DNA from: Chrysogorgia sp. JL179-B06
Taxonomy: Eukaryota; Cnidaria; Anthozoa; Scleralcyonacea; Chrysogorgiidae
Direction: 5' to 3'
NCBI GenBank assembly: GCA_035772405.1
Contig: JAYKKM010000428.1
Span: 6,908,001 to 6,972,000 of the forward strand
Length of the DNA stretch: 64,000 nucleotides
The notes under the pieces are model-generated. The model saw nothing but the letters and a program-made list of their open reading frames with translations, was not told the origin of the DNA and ran no database searches. The number at the start of each line of letters is the position of its first letter. The first letter of the stretch is position 1. Shown piece by piece: positions 23,349-35,904 of the stretch. A program made the position numbers and the translations under genes.

Positions 23349-24001
23349 TTAAAGGTGTTCGGACGTATTTAGATTTACAGACCTTATATCCGTTGCTAAG
23401 GAAGCTTAGAATTAACAAATTCGTCATAGAATTTCACAGAATTAAGAATCCATCAAGACAGTCTGTATATGGTATATGTGGGCAAAACTCTTTCGTTTGA
23501 TAATGTCATAAGACGTCATCATGACGTCACCGAAAAATAAAAATTCCTATAAGCTTTGAAGGTTTTTAAGTAAAATTAATTTTTCACATGAGATTAGAAT
23601 CTGGACTGTTATCTTCAAAAAACGTACCTATGGATTTTAAGAATTTTTAAAAAGTAGCCGGGATATAGAATTTTTAAGGTGAGTATAAACACAATAAAAT
23701 ATTGATAACTTCATTTTTATTTAATTTATCAACAAATCCATACGTACTTCCCTGTAATTTAGGTTTACACAGCACTGAGAAATGTACTATAAGATTATAG
23801 AGTTTTTATGTTTGTCGATGACGTCATGTGACGTCATCGAATTACGTCACCAGACGAAAGAAGTTTTCCTACATATTCCAGATATAAAATATCTTGGTTA
23901 TACCTTGAATTTATTGTCCACTCACGAAATATATTGGGCGCTTAATGACCTGTCCTTAGCAACCGGTTGTCTAGTAACGGAATACGTCCGAACACCCTTA
24001 A
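23349..24001. mobile_element. TTAA-bounded fold-back element
   Basis: Outer repeat TTAAAGGTGTTCGGACGTAT at 23349, mirrored as its complement ending in TTAA at 24001. The arms are diverged and extend about 250-300 bp, including paired TGACGTCA-type words on both sides (23510-23530 and 23815-23845). No coding capacity. Confidence 0.75.
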
Positions 24002-25250
24002 TCTGCGTTTACAATCGGCTCGATTTATATTGTTTAGGTGCACCGTAAGGACGATAAACTGTCAGTGGAATGATTTGTGGGCTCATCACCCGTACTCTTC
24101 TTCCTATTTCACCTTACTTACCATGCATCTAAACCATAAATCGGCCCGACTAATCGCAGTATGTAAACATAACTTTAGAAAATAGAATTTGCACTGATTT
24201 GAACCAATATTTACGTAGAATTCTTTCTCGGGACAGAAAAATTGTTAGGACCCCACCCCACTGCAAAACACTTACTATTAGTATTATTAATTCAGGTAGA
24301 TGTATATAAGCAACTGTCGCTAGTCACTAGTACATCTAGGCTACTCAAAGTGGTTTTCGCACGATATAAAACTACGACATTTCATAGTTTGAAGAGTGCT
24401 GGTGTGTAGTTGATCTTGAACTGGCGAAACCTGCATGATAACCACACTACTAAGTCAAAACATGTTTATGTAATGTCACAAATTGTCGTAATAAACTCGT
24501 TAAAAATAATATATTTTTTTTTTTTTTTTTTTTTATTTGAGTTTTTGCCAAATTAATTTTATAATTAACCTATCGAGATTGACACGAATTCATTCAGCGC
24601 TCTTGAATGACTAAAACTGCAAGTATTTATATAAATGTGGTTATAGTTTCGCAGCTGCAACCGATCTACAGGATTCGTGAAAGTTATATAGTCTTTGCTG
24701 ACTTGTGCCAAACCATGAGTTCTGATGAAATTGGTTGGGATAAATTTTTTATGTAAAGTTGCAAAAATGTTTGTGCCTATATATATTACCTATAAATCTC
24801 TGGGATCGTGTTGTTTATGTGAACTGAAATCTCTGAACTTTCGAGATCAAAAGTCACCGAACATACTAGAACTATAAGCCGTACATACCATTTGCAAGTC
24901 CAAACGAATCGTGAAATGGGAAATAACATATACAGTTACTGTGATGTTCACTATTCATATTATCAATATAACATCAGCTAGCTGAATTAGCTAAAGCTAT
25001 TGGACCAATCCCACGGTGTCTTTCAAAACAATAACTCATACTGTGTTAATGTTGCTACATTACGTTGTACCACAATATTATGATGATAAACGTATACATT
25101 AGCTAGTTTCTCACGGACAGCGATCAGCGTAGAACATGTTGTTTATATCATGGCAGGTGTAGGTACTTTCCTTTTAACAAATAATTCTAATAAAGACGTA
25201 ATTTCCTTGGAAACGCATCCGGTTTCTTGGAAGAAAAGGAATAGAAGGTA
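24002..25250. other. No gene recognised
   Basis: AT-rich; a run of about 21 T ends at 24534. No domain, repeat boundary or RNA gene was recognised. Confidence 0.55.
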
Positions 25251-25854
25251 TTAAACATCGGCCGCGAATATATTATAATGAATAAAATATATGTAAAATG
25301 AATAGAATATATGATGAACCAGACACAGTGCTAAAAGGCGGTGCCTAGCCAGCGTATATCTGCCTACCAAACAAAATAATAGGCATACATGAAGTAGATG
25401 CTTGCTATTGATTACGAACGAACGAACGAACGAACTCACGCACAGAATATAAAACGTTGCCAACTTGGCAGGGGGCAACGCAATACTTCGTTTGGAAGTT
25501 GCAGAAATGGTACAAACAAATTATTTTAACTCCGAAAAATCTCAATTTGAGCAAGTTAGCTTTGATAAAACATTGATGTTTTATTAATCAATGTTTTATC
25601 CTGTGTTGTAAAAGTCATTAATAATTCATGAAGAAAATTGAAAAGAAATTAATATTTAATCAGCATCTTTAACTCAGGATAAAACATTGATTAATAAAAC
25701 ATCAATGTTTTATCAAAGTTAACTTGCTCAAATTGAGCTTTTTCGGAGTTAAAATAATTTGTTTGTACTGTTTCTACAACTTCTAAACAAAGTATGTATT
25801 ATATATTCTATTCATTTTACAAGTTCGTTAAAACATTCGCGGCCGATGTTTTAA
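25251..25854. mobile_element. TTAA-bounded fold-back element with asymmetric arm
   Basis: TTAAACATCGGCCGCGAA (25251) is mirrored by TTCGCGGCCGATGTTTTAA (ends 25854). Inner arms pair over TTTTAACTCCGAAAAA / TTTTTCGGAGTTAAAA and a palindromic ATTAATCAATGTTTTATC block. The left arm carries about 130 extra bases with a (GAAC)n run at 25415-25435. No coding capacity. Confidence 0.8.
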
Positions 25855-27735
25855 CTATTACTTAAAGTGCTGATGGAATTAATATTAATTTCTCAGTGGA
25901 TTTTCTTCATGAATTATTGATTTATTTTGCAAGTAACCTTCAATTAGCTTCAAATATCACTTTATACCAGTTCCCGTTTTGTGGTTCTTTAATTTGGCCC
26001 ACAACAATAATCCTCTGGGCTATATTCGTGGTTGCTTTATATAAAATGATCCGCGTGTTTATCTGTGGGGCGCACAGTATACTGGGAAGACAACTTTACT
26101 TGATAGTTTACTTAGAGAGCTACAGGCTGAGGATCTTCATGGCTAGGTAGCAAGAAAAGTCATAAAAAATCTTAGATGGAAAAGAGATGATTTTGAACCA
26201 ATATAAGAGAGAGAGAGAGAGAGAAGGGAAGCAACTTTATTTCGATAGTGATTTGTTTTGACGTCTACTGTAGTTAGGTAAAATTTTAGCTTGAAAATCG
26301 GCTACATGATAGATTAAAGGTTAATGTTCACAGTCGTTTTCGAAATTTTGTAATTGAAAGTTGTAGTAACTTATATATTGGTAACATTTTTAGTGGAGAC
26401 CTTTCGTATCATCTGTGCTCCAACAAAAAGTCGACCACCGGAAGTCAATTTGTCAAAGGCGCCCATCTGTCAATCTTTTACACAAAATAAATAATATTTT
26501 GTCAACATAATTTTCTCCCAAGGTATACATATTCCAGATATTTCGGCCATACTCTTTCGGAAGATACTTTCGCGAACAATCGGGTATCGTTGTAACGGTA
26601 GAGGACACACTGACCAAATGTGTCATGGTTTTGTGCAGAGCGATTAAAACGTGACCTGGCTGGTAAAATTACTTCAAATATTCGAACGAGAGAGAATTTT
26701 GCAGATGACTATCTGGGCACTATGCGCGATGTTGACATACAGTAAAATCCCAGAACCTACTATTTTCCAGGTCAGGGTGAATAGGTTCTTACATATTTGA
26801 TGCATAAGACAAAATAAGCTTGTTTAGGTTCTTAAATAGGTTCTTATTTTTTCAAAGAGTGGTGCAGTCATGAAATTTTAAATACAATTTAAATTATTTT
26901 ACATCAGTTTCTATGTAGTACTGTACTGCTTAACACTGACATTTGTTTTGTTGACAATTTTATTATACCAGTAGAAGTTGAAAGTATAAGCTAGTGCTGT
27001 TTCATATAAAGTCTGAAACACTTTCATGAAAGTAAATTTTGCAGTCTAGGAGTTTAATACCCTGAAACACATTTATCTGGAACTGTATAAATCACTGCCA
27101 AGCCTTCAGTCTTATTTCTCATTCCATAACTATTACATGCCTACCAAATAAGAACCTTTTCCAAATTTCGGCTTGCCGTGGAAAAAAGCTGCCGAGCTAG
27201 CCCGGTTAATTAACGTTGAAAATCAAAATGCGATTAAATTCGAAAAGCGTTGTTGATTTCATACAAGTAAGTCTAGTCCGATAAACACTTATTCATATAT
27301 GAACAGTACAATGTTACAAAAACTAATTTTTACTCAAAAGTTTTATATCCTGCAGATTGTCAATTAAGGCAATTGATAAGGTGCCACAACACGTATGTAT
27401 GAACAGATTCATTAAGATGAAATTAGTTCTTTAGATATGATGTGAAAATGTCTTCAGGCAATTTATTAACTAGCATTACACAATGCAACTTTCTTCTAAT
27501 AAGGTACCAATCCTAGAGTTTCTATTAACCAATCAGTTTCAAGTCCCGAGTTAGGAAAGATCAGTTTCCCTGCTTTTTTCACTACATTGGCGGTATAAAT
27601 GACTTTCTTTGCCGATCTGTGTTACGTCAATAGGGATGTCTTTACTTAAATGTAATCACTTCAATTCATCATAAGTCGGTAAATGTTTCAGGATACTGAG
27701 AATTGTACAGACAACACTGAATTATTCCCTGATAA
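25855..27735. other. No gene recognised
   Basis: A GA dinucleotide run lies at 26206-26224. Two AATAGGTTCTTA words occur at 26770 and 26830 and the complement at 27145, hinting at a diffuse repeat. Open frame 25896-26150 is hydrophobic and unsupported. Confidence 0.5.
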
Positions 27736-30180
27736 TCAATTCTCTGCATCTTCAGTGTCACTTTCATATCGGACATAATCATCGGTTGCCATGTTCTCAC
27801 AATGAAGAGTGCACATGTCGGTGCACTTGAGACCATCTTTCAAGTAACAGCATTTCTCAATATGACAGCGAATGCTCTCTTGTATGTACAGGAGAGTATT
27901 TCCAGTACTTCTTCTGGAGCCGGTTTCGATCCAAGCCAAACAAATTCAACGAGATTGGATGTATACTATTCACTTCCCAGCAGCGCCCGTGAGGAGAGGG
28001 CATATACGGAAGCGGAAAGAAAGCTCTCACACCACATCTAACACCACATCTACGCGCTTGCTGCTGGTGTTTGCTACTGATTCGAACACTTTCTCTCCGT
28101 CTGCTGAGATACCTTAACCTTGCTTGTCTTCCGCTTGCCGCTCAGGATCTTGTCTACAGAACCTTCGGCTACGACATCGTAGCTAGTTCCCTGAGCCCAG
28201 CATCACCGAATTGGCTCCAGGTAACTCCTAAGAGCATCATCAACAAATGTAACCATCCCATCATCATGACTAACCCTTTAAAAGGCCACTTGTGCTTCCA
28301 GTAAACTTCCATTGCTTTGGCATAAAATGGCTGATCGAAGACATAAGCAATTAGCATTTAACTGTAATTGATCTCTTATCTCACATCCTCTGGACAACAC
28401 TTCGTACGTTGTCTTCATGTGGGTGGCAGGGGAATCTTGTCCAAGTAACTTATTGCGCTTTCAACAACCACAACATTGTTCCGGATTTTAATGTCAAAGA
28501 GCGAGTGTCAACAGTGACACATTGCACGCTCGGTCGGCCATTTTTCGAAACACGAAATTCCCTTAATGAACTCATCTGTAAATATCTTGTCAATCCTTGG
28601 TATCATTTATTCATTTGGTCTTTTAATTAAAAGAATATATACCTTAGAAAGTAATTATTTCTGCATTTATCACAAAACTCGACGTTTTCTTGACTTTCGT
28701 TTCGAGTTATGTCAGCCTTGACTGAAGCGTGGAAGACCAAGTGACACGATTCAAACAAAAAAGTCCGGTTCCGAGTGGACGTATTTAGATTGACGATGAT
28801 TAAGAAAGCGCCTATATGGTTTTCTGAGAATACTCGGCGAATTTTCGGAGTATTTACCACGTCAAGTTGGCAAGGAATCACTTCAAAACACTTCGTTATT
28901 GTACGGAAAGATAAACACAAACGCGCAATGCACGATGGCTGACACTCACCCTTTAAACCCAGTCCACCCAGACACTAGGAACAATGGGTGTGTTTTAAGA
29001 TTTCTGAACTTAAGCCAAACAATATAACGTATTCTAAATCTTTATCGCTATAACAAGCGAGGTTTTGGACGTGCGGTAATTCTACTGGCCCCGCCCGCTT
29101 TCCATCATAGTAACCAGGGATCTCTCTGGTCACAACAGTCGATGGTATAGATCGTTTGCATTTCCTCTTCGATGGCGGACCGTATTCTTCGTCTTCTGAT
29201 TCGTCTCCGCTCTGCTCCTGATTCCTTTCCGTGACGAGGATTGAGTTCACGCGATGTTGTATAACATCCAGCGCATATTCGGTCTCGATCCTTCTACCAG
29301 GTCATAACTTATGCCACATGTCCTAACATTTTCTTTATTGTCACTCAGAGGACCCTTAAGCGACTCGAGTTCGCTGTTCAGCTCAAAGATTTCCAGGACG
29401 ACTTTGTCTATTGCTAATGTACTAAGGTAAACCAGTGCCCTATTATACTGATAAGTAATGAAATTAAGTTCGGAGAACATGTTCGACAGTTTACGCATGA
29501 GGTTCTTTTTGTGTGAATCATCGATACATTCACTCCTAATTCACTTGCTTTGTTCAAAAACAGTTCCTTGACGACTTAATTTATATTAACTATCATATGC
29601 TTACCGTAAATGCTCACGAAAAATGTACATTGCATCATAAACAGCTTGTAATTGACAAATGACACATCATTTGACGTTTCACCTTCATCGGTATTTTTAG
29701 CATATATATTCGTACACAACCTTTATAACAGGAAGCGTGATACTTTGCATCACTAGAAATCAAATCTTTTGCACAGATTCCAATCACTTCTCGAGCTACA
29801 AAACTTATACCAGTGCTTTGTTGGATGTGTAAAGACGCACAATTCCTTACCGTCTTGTTAGCACGAAATTCCTGCAGGCTAAAAAGCTTTTCTCTTGTCT
29901 TTCTGTTTGGTTTGTATTTCGTCTTCTTGCAAAATATACATTGCTCTGAAAGTACTGCAAGGTTTGGTTGATTTATGTATCTAGAGCATCCTCTGTGTGG
30001 ATCACAAAAAGTTATATTAAAACTATTCAAATTACTCACAAATGTCATTTTTAACAAAATTATTTTATAAACTACAAATACGTATACGCAACAACCCCTC
30101 GCCCGCTTGCTGTTTGAAATTTTTATTGCGTATAGTTGCTTACAGGATACTTCTTTTACTTGAATTAGATAATAGCCCAT
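27736..30180 (-). pseudogene. Decayed member of a multi-copy Cys-rich protein family
   Basis: Reading down the minus strand: 30100-29600 encodes CIFCKKTKYKP, an Arg/Lys-rich region, VIGICAKDLISSDAKYHASCYK and, after frameshifts, LQAVYDAMYIFREHLR with a GT donor at about 29606. 29500-28975 encodes LMRKLSNMFSELNFIT, a helical stretch and TREIPGYYDGKR. 28357-28100 gives FDQPFYAKAMEVYW, a MGWLHLLMMLLG helix, FGDAGLRE, and after a shift AEGSVDKILSGK. 28000-27736 gives LVEFVWLGSKPAPEEVLEIL and a terminal KDGLKCTDMCTLHCENM with an acidic tail. This order matches a large uncharacterised family seen in cnidarian and some fish genomes, probably carried by transposons. At least four frame breaks are present, so it is not functional as read. 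I know no function for the family. Confidence 0.6.
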
Positions 30181-30606
30181 TCATTTGTCAGACTGAATAA
30201 ATAATTTCCAGTGGACAATATTGCTGAAATCTTTGTATTGTCTGAATTTAATTGTTTCATAGAACATCAAACTAAATACATGAAGCCAAATATTTTTTAA
30301 TTTTTGGGTGTAGCAGCAGAATAGTGGGGAAGTCTACTGCTGTTTCTACCATCAATAACTAAGAAAGAAACTACTTTTTTTCACACTGTTGATGATTCAT
30401 GAAACAGACATCAAAGGCTGCTGAAACTTGAAGGAATTGATTTTTGCAATTGTGACGTCATTTGTGACGTTACAATAGCATGATGTGACGCGTGACACCA
30501 TCTGTGATCATCTTAATAGTATACAGAGACAGGTTCTGATACGGGTGGAGCTTTTTGCTCTACCCATGACGTCACTATTTTTAAGTTTCATGTTAATTGT
30601 TTCATG

Positions 30607-31136
30607 TTAAAGGGATATGGCAATATAAATTAACTTTGTCTCATTTGAAAGAACTCGTAAAATGGTATAAGAAGACCTTTTACAATTTTTCTGTATCTTT
30701 CTTGGTTTTTGAAATATTTCAGATAATTCTGACAAAAGACAATCCGCCATCTTGTTGTAATATTTGACCTAATTAACTAGGAAATTGGTGACGTCACAAG
30801 CAGGGTAAACCTGATGAAACTACTCCATAGGTGACCGAATTTCCGCGGAAGGCTTTTTAAAATGATGTGGGCCAATTGAAAATGGAAATAGTGCAACATA
30901 ATCGAGTTTCTGGCTCATAATGTCGTAAGGTTGGCAAGTTAAAAATTTCACTTTACCCTACTTATGACGTCACATAATAAAAAAATAATTCCAATATGGC
31001 GGACAGCACGCTGTCTTTCGTCAAATTATTTCGAAAACCAAAAAAGATAAGGGAAAATTGTAAAAGGTCTTGTTATACCATTTCACGAGTTCTTTCAAAT
31101 GAGACAAAGTTAATTTATATTGCCATATCCCTTTAA
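30607..31136. mobile_element. TTAA-bounded fold-back element nested in the giant fold-back
   Basis: TTAAAGGGATATGGCAATAT at 30607 is mirrored at 31136. The arms of about 215 bp include GTGACGTCA-type words. The insertion splits the left arm of the giant fold-back, whose right arm lacks it, which gives the order of events: giant element first, this one later. Confidence 0.88.
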
Positions 31137-31505
31137 CAGTGTTGCTAGCACTATTTCTAAGTATGTTAATTTATTCCTGTCAACAGTGTTTATTATGTAA
31201 CCTAGCAACTAGGTGCGCGAGAACAAGCATGCCCAGACGATGTCACACTACGTAGCTCTTTCACCTTTACGATCCCTATCCCCAAACCTAGTCTCGTGTA
31301 CCTTTGGAACCCCTATCACTGACTTCGTATACTTAGGCAGCTCTCTCTGTGTTGCGAACGAAAGTAATTAGCGTTAAGAACGCGAGCCTCACATCCCTCA
31401 TAGACTCATAACCCTAACTTCTTCCACCTTCATAACCCTAAATTTAATTAGTTATTCCATCCCTACGATTTCTTAAGCGTTCGACTGAACCGCATCTACA
31501 AAGAG

Positions 31506-31679
31506 ATGAACCCTAATGATTTTGGACGTATTATGGCTTATCTCGCTTTAGTGTACACGATTCCTATGAGGAAGAAACCCTTCGGGAAACAGTGCGGAAA
31601 ACTGTCCAAGATCTCAAACATATTGACTTACGAAGCGAAGGTTGAGTGCACACACGGACACTACCCCGAGGATCGTTAA
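31506..31679 (+). other. Short reading frame kept in left arm of giant fold-back
   Basis: 58-codon frame with MNPNDFGRIMAYLALVYTIP then MRKKPFGKQCGKLSKIS, ending in a TAA. The same protein is read from the other arm (minus strand, 32748-32986) as MNPNNFGRIMAYLALVYTIP with a small insertion, despite DNA divergence. The phrase N-x-F-G-R-I-M-A-Y-L is reminiscent of the BH1 region of Bcl-2-fold proteins (NWGRIVAFL), but that is a weak, short match. Function unknown. Confidence 0.35.
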
Positions 31680-32125
31680 GAGTCATTAGTGGTGCAACTC
31701 ACAAATATTTGCATGACTTGGGTATAATTAATTTTGTGCGGGTGAACACTAGGATTATGGGTAAACATTAGTCAACATGGGATAATGAGGGATAGACTAA
31801 GCGGGCAAGTTCAAGTCCGGCGTCCCGTCCTTTCATTCGATTTGGAAAGTCTTCTTTGGAAAGTATTGGAAAGTGTTTCTTGTGGATTGTTTATTGATTA
31901 TATTATATTCTTGTTTTATTGACCATATTCAAGATGTCTCAAACGGTAAGTTGATCAACGTTTACGGATTATGTCTGTTTTATCGAATAAGACTAGAGTG
32001 TATACTTATAAACTTTCTCCTTCTTTGATTGATATTACCGTCCTCATTAAGAGTTGTGAGACGGAGGCCGCTCCGGAGTCACAATACAGGCGTTTGTGTT
32101 GAATGAGGAGCATAAACGGATGGGA

Positions 32126-32285
32126 TGATCTCTGATCAGGGATGATCTCTGATCAGGGATGATCTCTGATCAGGGATGATCTCTGATCAGGGATGATCTT
32201 TGATCAGGGATGATCAAGGGATCAAAGATCATCCGAGATCAAAGATCATCCCTGATCAAAGATCATCCCTGATCAGAGATCATCC
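32126..32285. repeat. 17-bp tandem repeat forming the hinge of the giant fold-back
   Basis: Five to six copies of GGGATGATCTCTGATCA run into their own reverse complements after 32213. Each unit contains the palindrome TGATCA, and the centre GATCAAGGGATC marks the point of symmetry. Confidence 0.92.
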
Positions 32286-32747
32286 CATCCGTTTCTGCTC
32301 CTCACTCAACACAAACGCCTGCTCAAGTAACTCCAGAGCGGCCTCGGTCTCACAACTCTTAATGAGGTCGGTAATATAAATCTGAGAAGGAGAAAGTTTA
32401 TAAGCATACACTGTAGTCTTATTCGATAAAACAGACATAATTCGTAGACGTTGATCAACTTACCGTTTGAGACATCTTGAATATAGTTAATAAAACAAGA
32501 ATATAATATAATCAATAAACAATCCACAAAAAACACTTTCCAATACTTTCCAAAGAAGACTTTCCAAATCGAATGAAAGTGCCCCTTCGCTATACATGTA
32601 GTAACGGTTGAACTTGCCCGCTTAGTCTTATATCCCTCATTATCCCATGTTGACTAATGTTTACCCATAAAATCATAGTGTTCACCCGCAAAAAATAAAT
32701 TATTCCCAAGTCATGCAAATATTTGTGAGTTGCACCACTAATGACTC

Positions 32748-33014
32748 TTAACGACCAACGGGGTATTGTCCGTGTGTGCACTCAACCTTCGCTTCGTACG
32801 TAATGCCGTTTAAATTTATATTTTTCCAAGTCAATATGTTTGAGATCTTGGACAGTTTTTCGCATTGTTTCCCGAAGGGTTTCTTCCTCATAGGAATTGT
32901 GTACACTAAAGCGAGATAAGCCATAATACGTCCAAAATTATTAGGGTTCATCTCTTTGTAGATGCGGTGAAAACATAGGTTCAGTCGAACGCTGAAACTC
33001 ACAGGTTCAGTCAA
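32748..33014 (-). other. Right-arm counterpart of the conserved small reading frame
   Basis: 88-codon frame whose middle repeats the left-arm frame (IYKEMNPNNFGRIMAYL, MRKKPFGKQCEKLSKISNIL) and shares its ending VECTHGxYP. It includes about nine extra codons (WKNINLNGI) absent on the left. No family is recognised. Confidence 0.35.
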
Positions 33015-33734
33015 ACGCTTAAGAAATCGTAGGGATGGAATATAACTAATTAAATTTAGGGTTATGAACTGGAAGAAGTTAGGGTTATGAGTCTATGAGG
33101 GATGTGAGGCGTTCTTAACGCTAATTACTTTCGTTCGCAACACAGAGAGAGCCGCCTAAGTATACGAAGTCAGGTATAGGGGTTCCAAAGGTACACGAGA
33201 CTAGGGTTAGGGATCGTAAAGGTGAAAGAGTTACATAGTGTGAAATAGTTTGGGCATGCTTGTTTTCGCCCACCTACTTGCTAGGTTACATAATAAACAC
33301 TGTTGACAGGAATAAATTAACATACTTAGAAATAGTGGTCATGGGTGGAGCAAAAAGCTCCACCCGCTCCACCCGTCTCAGTATACTACTCATCTTATAC
33401 CGAACTCCTTTTCACCAAATGGTATACTTTTCTTTTAATAAAATAATAAACTTAGTATCTTCGAACAAATACAATACATTCTCACTACTCGCAAACACAC
33501 AAGTCACAATGTTTATTCTCACGCTATCTCTTTTTGATGAGTAATAATAATCATGCATTGTTCTCGTGTTCTTTTAGCATGTCACGCGATATCCCTTGGC
33601 GCGCGAACTTCCGGTTTACTACTTCCCTAAAAATTGAGCATTAATTTTTACAACATGAATATAAAACGTCATATAGTCAAAATTGTCAGTCTTCGTCCTG
33701 AATTTCTGCTAAGGCACGTTATTCTTCCACAGGT

Positions 33735-35215
33735 TTGTTTGGCTCGCTCTTCCTTTGTTGTACTTGCGTTGTGCATCGAATCTCAAGTGGGCATACCAAC
33801 TGTAACGGTCGTTCGATAGTGTGCCCCTTATGCAAGAGTACCACACCTCGTACTACTCCGTCCTTTCATTGAACTTGTCGTAGAACTTTCCCTTTCTTCC
33901 ATTCGCCTCTGTTCTTTTCGTCTCCCACGATCAGAACAACTTCTCCGACTTCAGCTGCTTTTCCTGCCTTATCATTTACTCGTTGGCTCTGCATCGAACC
34001 ATGTACGTATTCCCTCTGTCACCGTTTCCACGCGTTGTCCTTTGTCTTGGAAAGACGCTTTTGCATCTTCGTTAGCTCGTCCTGTTTTCTCCCCGCATCA
34101 AAATATTTGGTGTTAGAACTCCTCCTCCCCACTTTTACTTTCAACATACATGTACGTCAGCGGACGGTTGTTCATGTTGCATTCGATGTACATGATGACC
34201 ATTTCCAAACTTTCGAAGTAAAGGTGTGATCTCCCTAGTGTCTTGTAGAGAGTCTTCTTGATTTCACGGATATGTTGCAGCAATATTGTCAGAAATCATT
34301 AATCGGGGTCTTCTTCTTCGCGCGATGAACGCATTGAGCTTTCGTTGGAATTCCTCAGCCTCTTGACTCTTGGTTAGTTCTATAGATGGACTGCCCTGGA
34401 TGACGCACATGTGAAGATTAGAATGTAACACTTTCCTTCTTCTTTATTGTTGATCTTGTATCTTAGAGGTCCGGCAAAGTCCACACCAGACTATCATCTG
34501 TTCTGAATTTGGGCATGGTACTTGTTAATGGTGATCCATACGGCTTTGTGGAATATAGCTTGCAGACGTTGCATTTCTTAATCATCTTCTTCACCTTCGT
34601 TCTAAGTTGAGGTATCCACCAATATTCTCTCAAGGCAGCCATGGTGTTGGCGATTCCGAATTGCGTGATCTGGTTGTGTGTATGAGCAATAAGCTTCTCT
34701 ACGAACAGTCTTCCTTCAAGGTATATCGGTGCATACCCTTCTATTCTTCCCTTGCACCTGGCGCTTGCAATTCAGGGTTGACGTTGGTCTGTACTCTCCT
34801 CACCCAGCTTTTCTTGCAGTTGTAATTTCCTCTCTTCCGTGGGCCCCGATTTCTTTCTGCCTTGGCGATGCTTTGGTAAGCAGTTGTTGAGGAATGTCAA
34901 CGCCCACGCCGTTACTCTCAATACAGGGCAGTATGTACTTCTTTCCAACACTGCGTCCCATTCATCCGGCTTTCGATCTTTCGTAAACAGTGCTTCCTCT
35001 TTGATGGGTTTACTCTCTTGGCTAACTGCTGTAGTAACTTTCAGGTTGGGTTGCTCTGGCCACCGTTCCTCCAGTAGCAACCAATCTGGACCACCAAAAC
35101 CATTCTCCTTCTCCATCTTTTCCACGGTGGCTCCTCTATACTTCCTACGTCTGCGAGAACCATACTATCCAACCAAACCACAGTAGACTTGATGGGTAGT
35201 ACTATGCATACCGCA
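33735..35215 (-). pseudogene. Decayed BEL/Pao-like retrotransposon pol (RNase H end to integrase)
   Basis: Minus strand, in order. STVVWLDSMVL (35180) is an RNase H remnant. GGPDWLLLEERWPEQP (35100) and YCPVLRVTAWALTFLNN (34910) are linker sequence typical of BEL/Pao pol. LIAHTHNQITQFGIANTMAAL, YWWIPQLRTKVKK and KCNVCK (34700-34560) form the integrase H2C2 finger. GVDFAGP (34480) and MISDN (34295) hold catalytic aspartates. NNRPLT (34160) and a C-terminal [19 protein letters not shown] / [10 protein letters not shown] (33900-33780) complete it. At least four frameshifts or stops break the frame, and a deletion removes most of RNase H. No LTRs were found. It was once the enzyme for DNA synthesis and integration of an LTR retrotransposon. 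Confidence 0.75.
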
Positions 35216-35280
35216 AACTTTGTTGTTTTGTAAATAAGAAGAACCGCGAATGCAAATCTAAATATTATGAAAACATAATT

Positions 35281-35545
35281 CAAGACAATAACAAGAATCC
35301 TTCTTGTCTATGGAAAACACTCAATAAAATTATAACATCCCGCAATAAGTCGTCGCCAGCGCCTTTATTCGATTGATTCCGATGGAGTGGAGTACCGAAA
35401 CAATAAATCAATAGTATCTCTGTTTAATCATTCCTTCACAAATATTGGAGTGACTTTGGTAAACACAATCAAACTAAAATGCACACCTACTGTATATTCA
35501 GACCTACCATTTCGACTTAATACGTCTTTTATTTAACGAAATTGA
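35281..35545 (+). pseudogene. Fragment of a CR1/L2-type non-LTR retrotransposon ORF2
   Basis: Plus-strand translation with one shift gives NPSCLWKTLNKIITSRNK, then FDSIDSDGVEYRNNKSIVSLFNHSFTNIG. This is the segment between endonuclease and RT in CR1/L2-like elements (W-x-x-x-N-x-I ... Y-x-x-x-F). It ends near 35545; the RT that would follow is similar to what is found at 38916. Confidence 0.55.
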
Positions 35546-35904
35546 AGTTATTACTCGTGCCCAGACCTATGGCCGGGACATGAGTCATAAAATGCACGTT
35601 TTTTTTTCGCTTTCAGAAATGTGCAAAAAGTTGCGAAATACATCCGGTTTGTATCACAGCAGCTCGCCACTTATTTCCATACCCTGAATTTAGCGCGTTC
35701 CTCTAAAAGCGAAGCCTGGGGATGAGACAGACTTTGACATGCGTCAAGTTGACAAACTATAGTAATTTATATTTTATACATGCTATTGGAAATTGCTGTG
35801 ATTCATTGTGAATATTGATACCATGTTTTCGACTCTTCGCAGTGTTTTATATAGATGCACAAGTAATTTTTTAAAGAGCGGAAGATTTCAAAACACGAGG
35901 TCAC

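Larger units (their letters stand above)
30518..33387. mobile_element. Giant fold-back element, 1.17-kb arms, no spacer
   Basis: Starting with AGTATAC at 30518 and ending in its complement at 33387, the whole segment folds on itself. Omitting a nested element (30607-31136), each arm is about 1.17 kb and they meet at about 32218. Landmarks pair in order: a GGGTGGAGC-type hairpin at each end, the AACAGTGTTTATTATG block, CCTTTGGAACCCCTAT, the reading frame described separately, TTAAGAGTTGTGAGAC, then the tandem hinge. Arms differ by substitutions and small indels, so this is an old sequence and not an assembly mirror. No transposase is visible. Class unknown (Foldback-like). Confidence 0.85.

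Noticed and set aside
31506..31679. Calling the conserved small frame a Bcl-2 homologue
   Set aside because: Only about ten residues resemble BH1; no BH2 or BH3 context is visible. Kept as a question, not a call.
34839..35186. 115-codon plus-strand frame
   Set aside because: Antisense shadow of the BEL/Pao-like pol relic.
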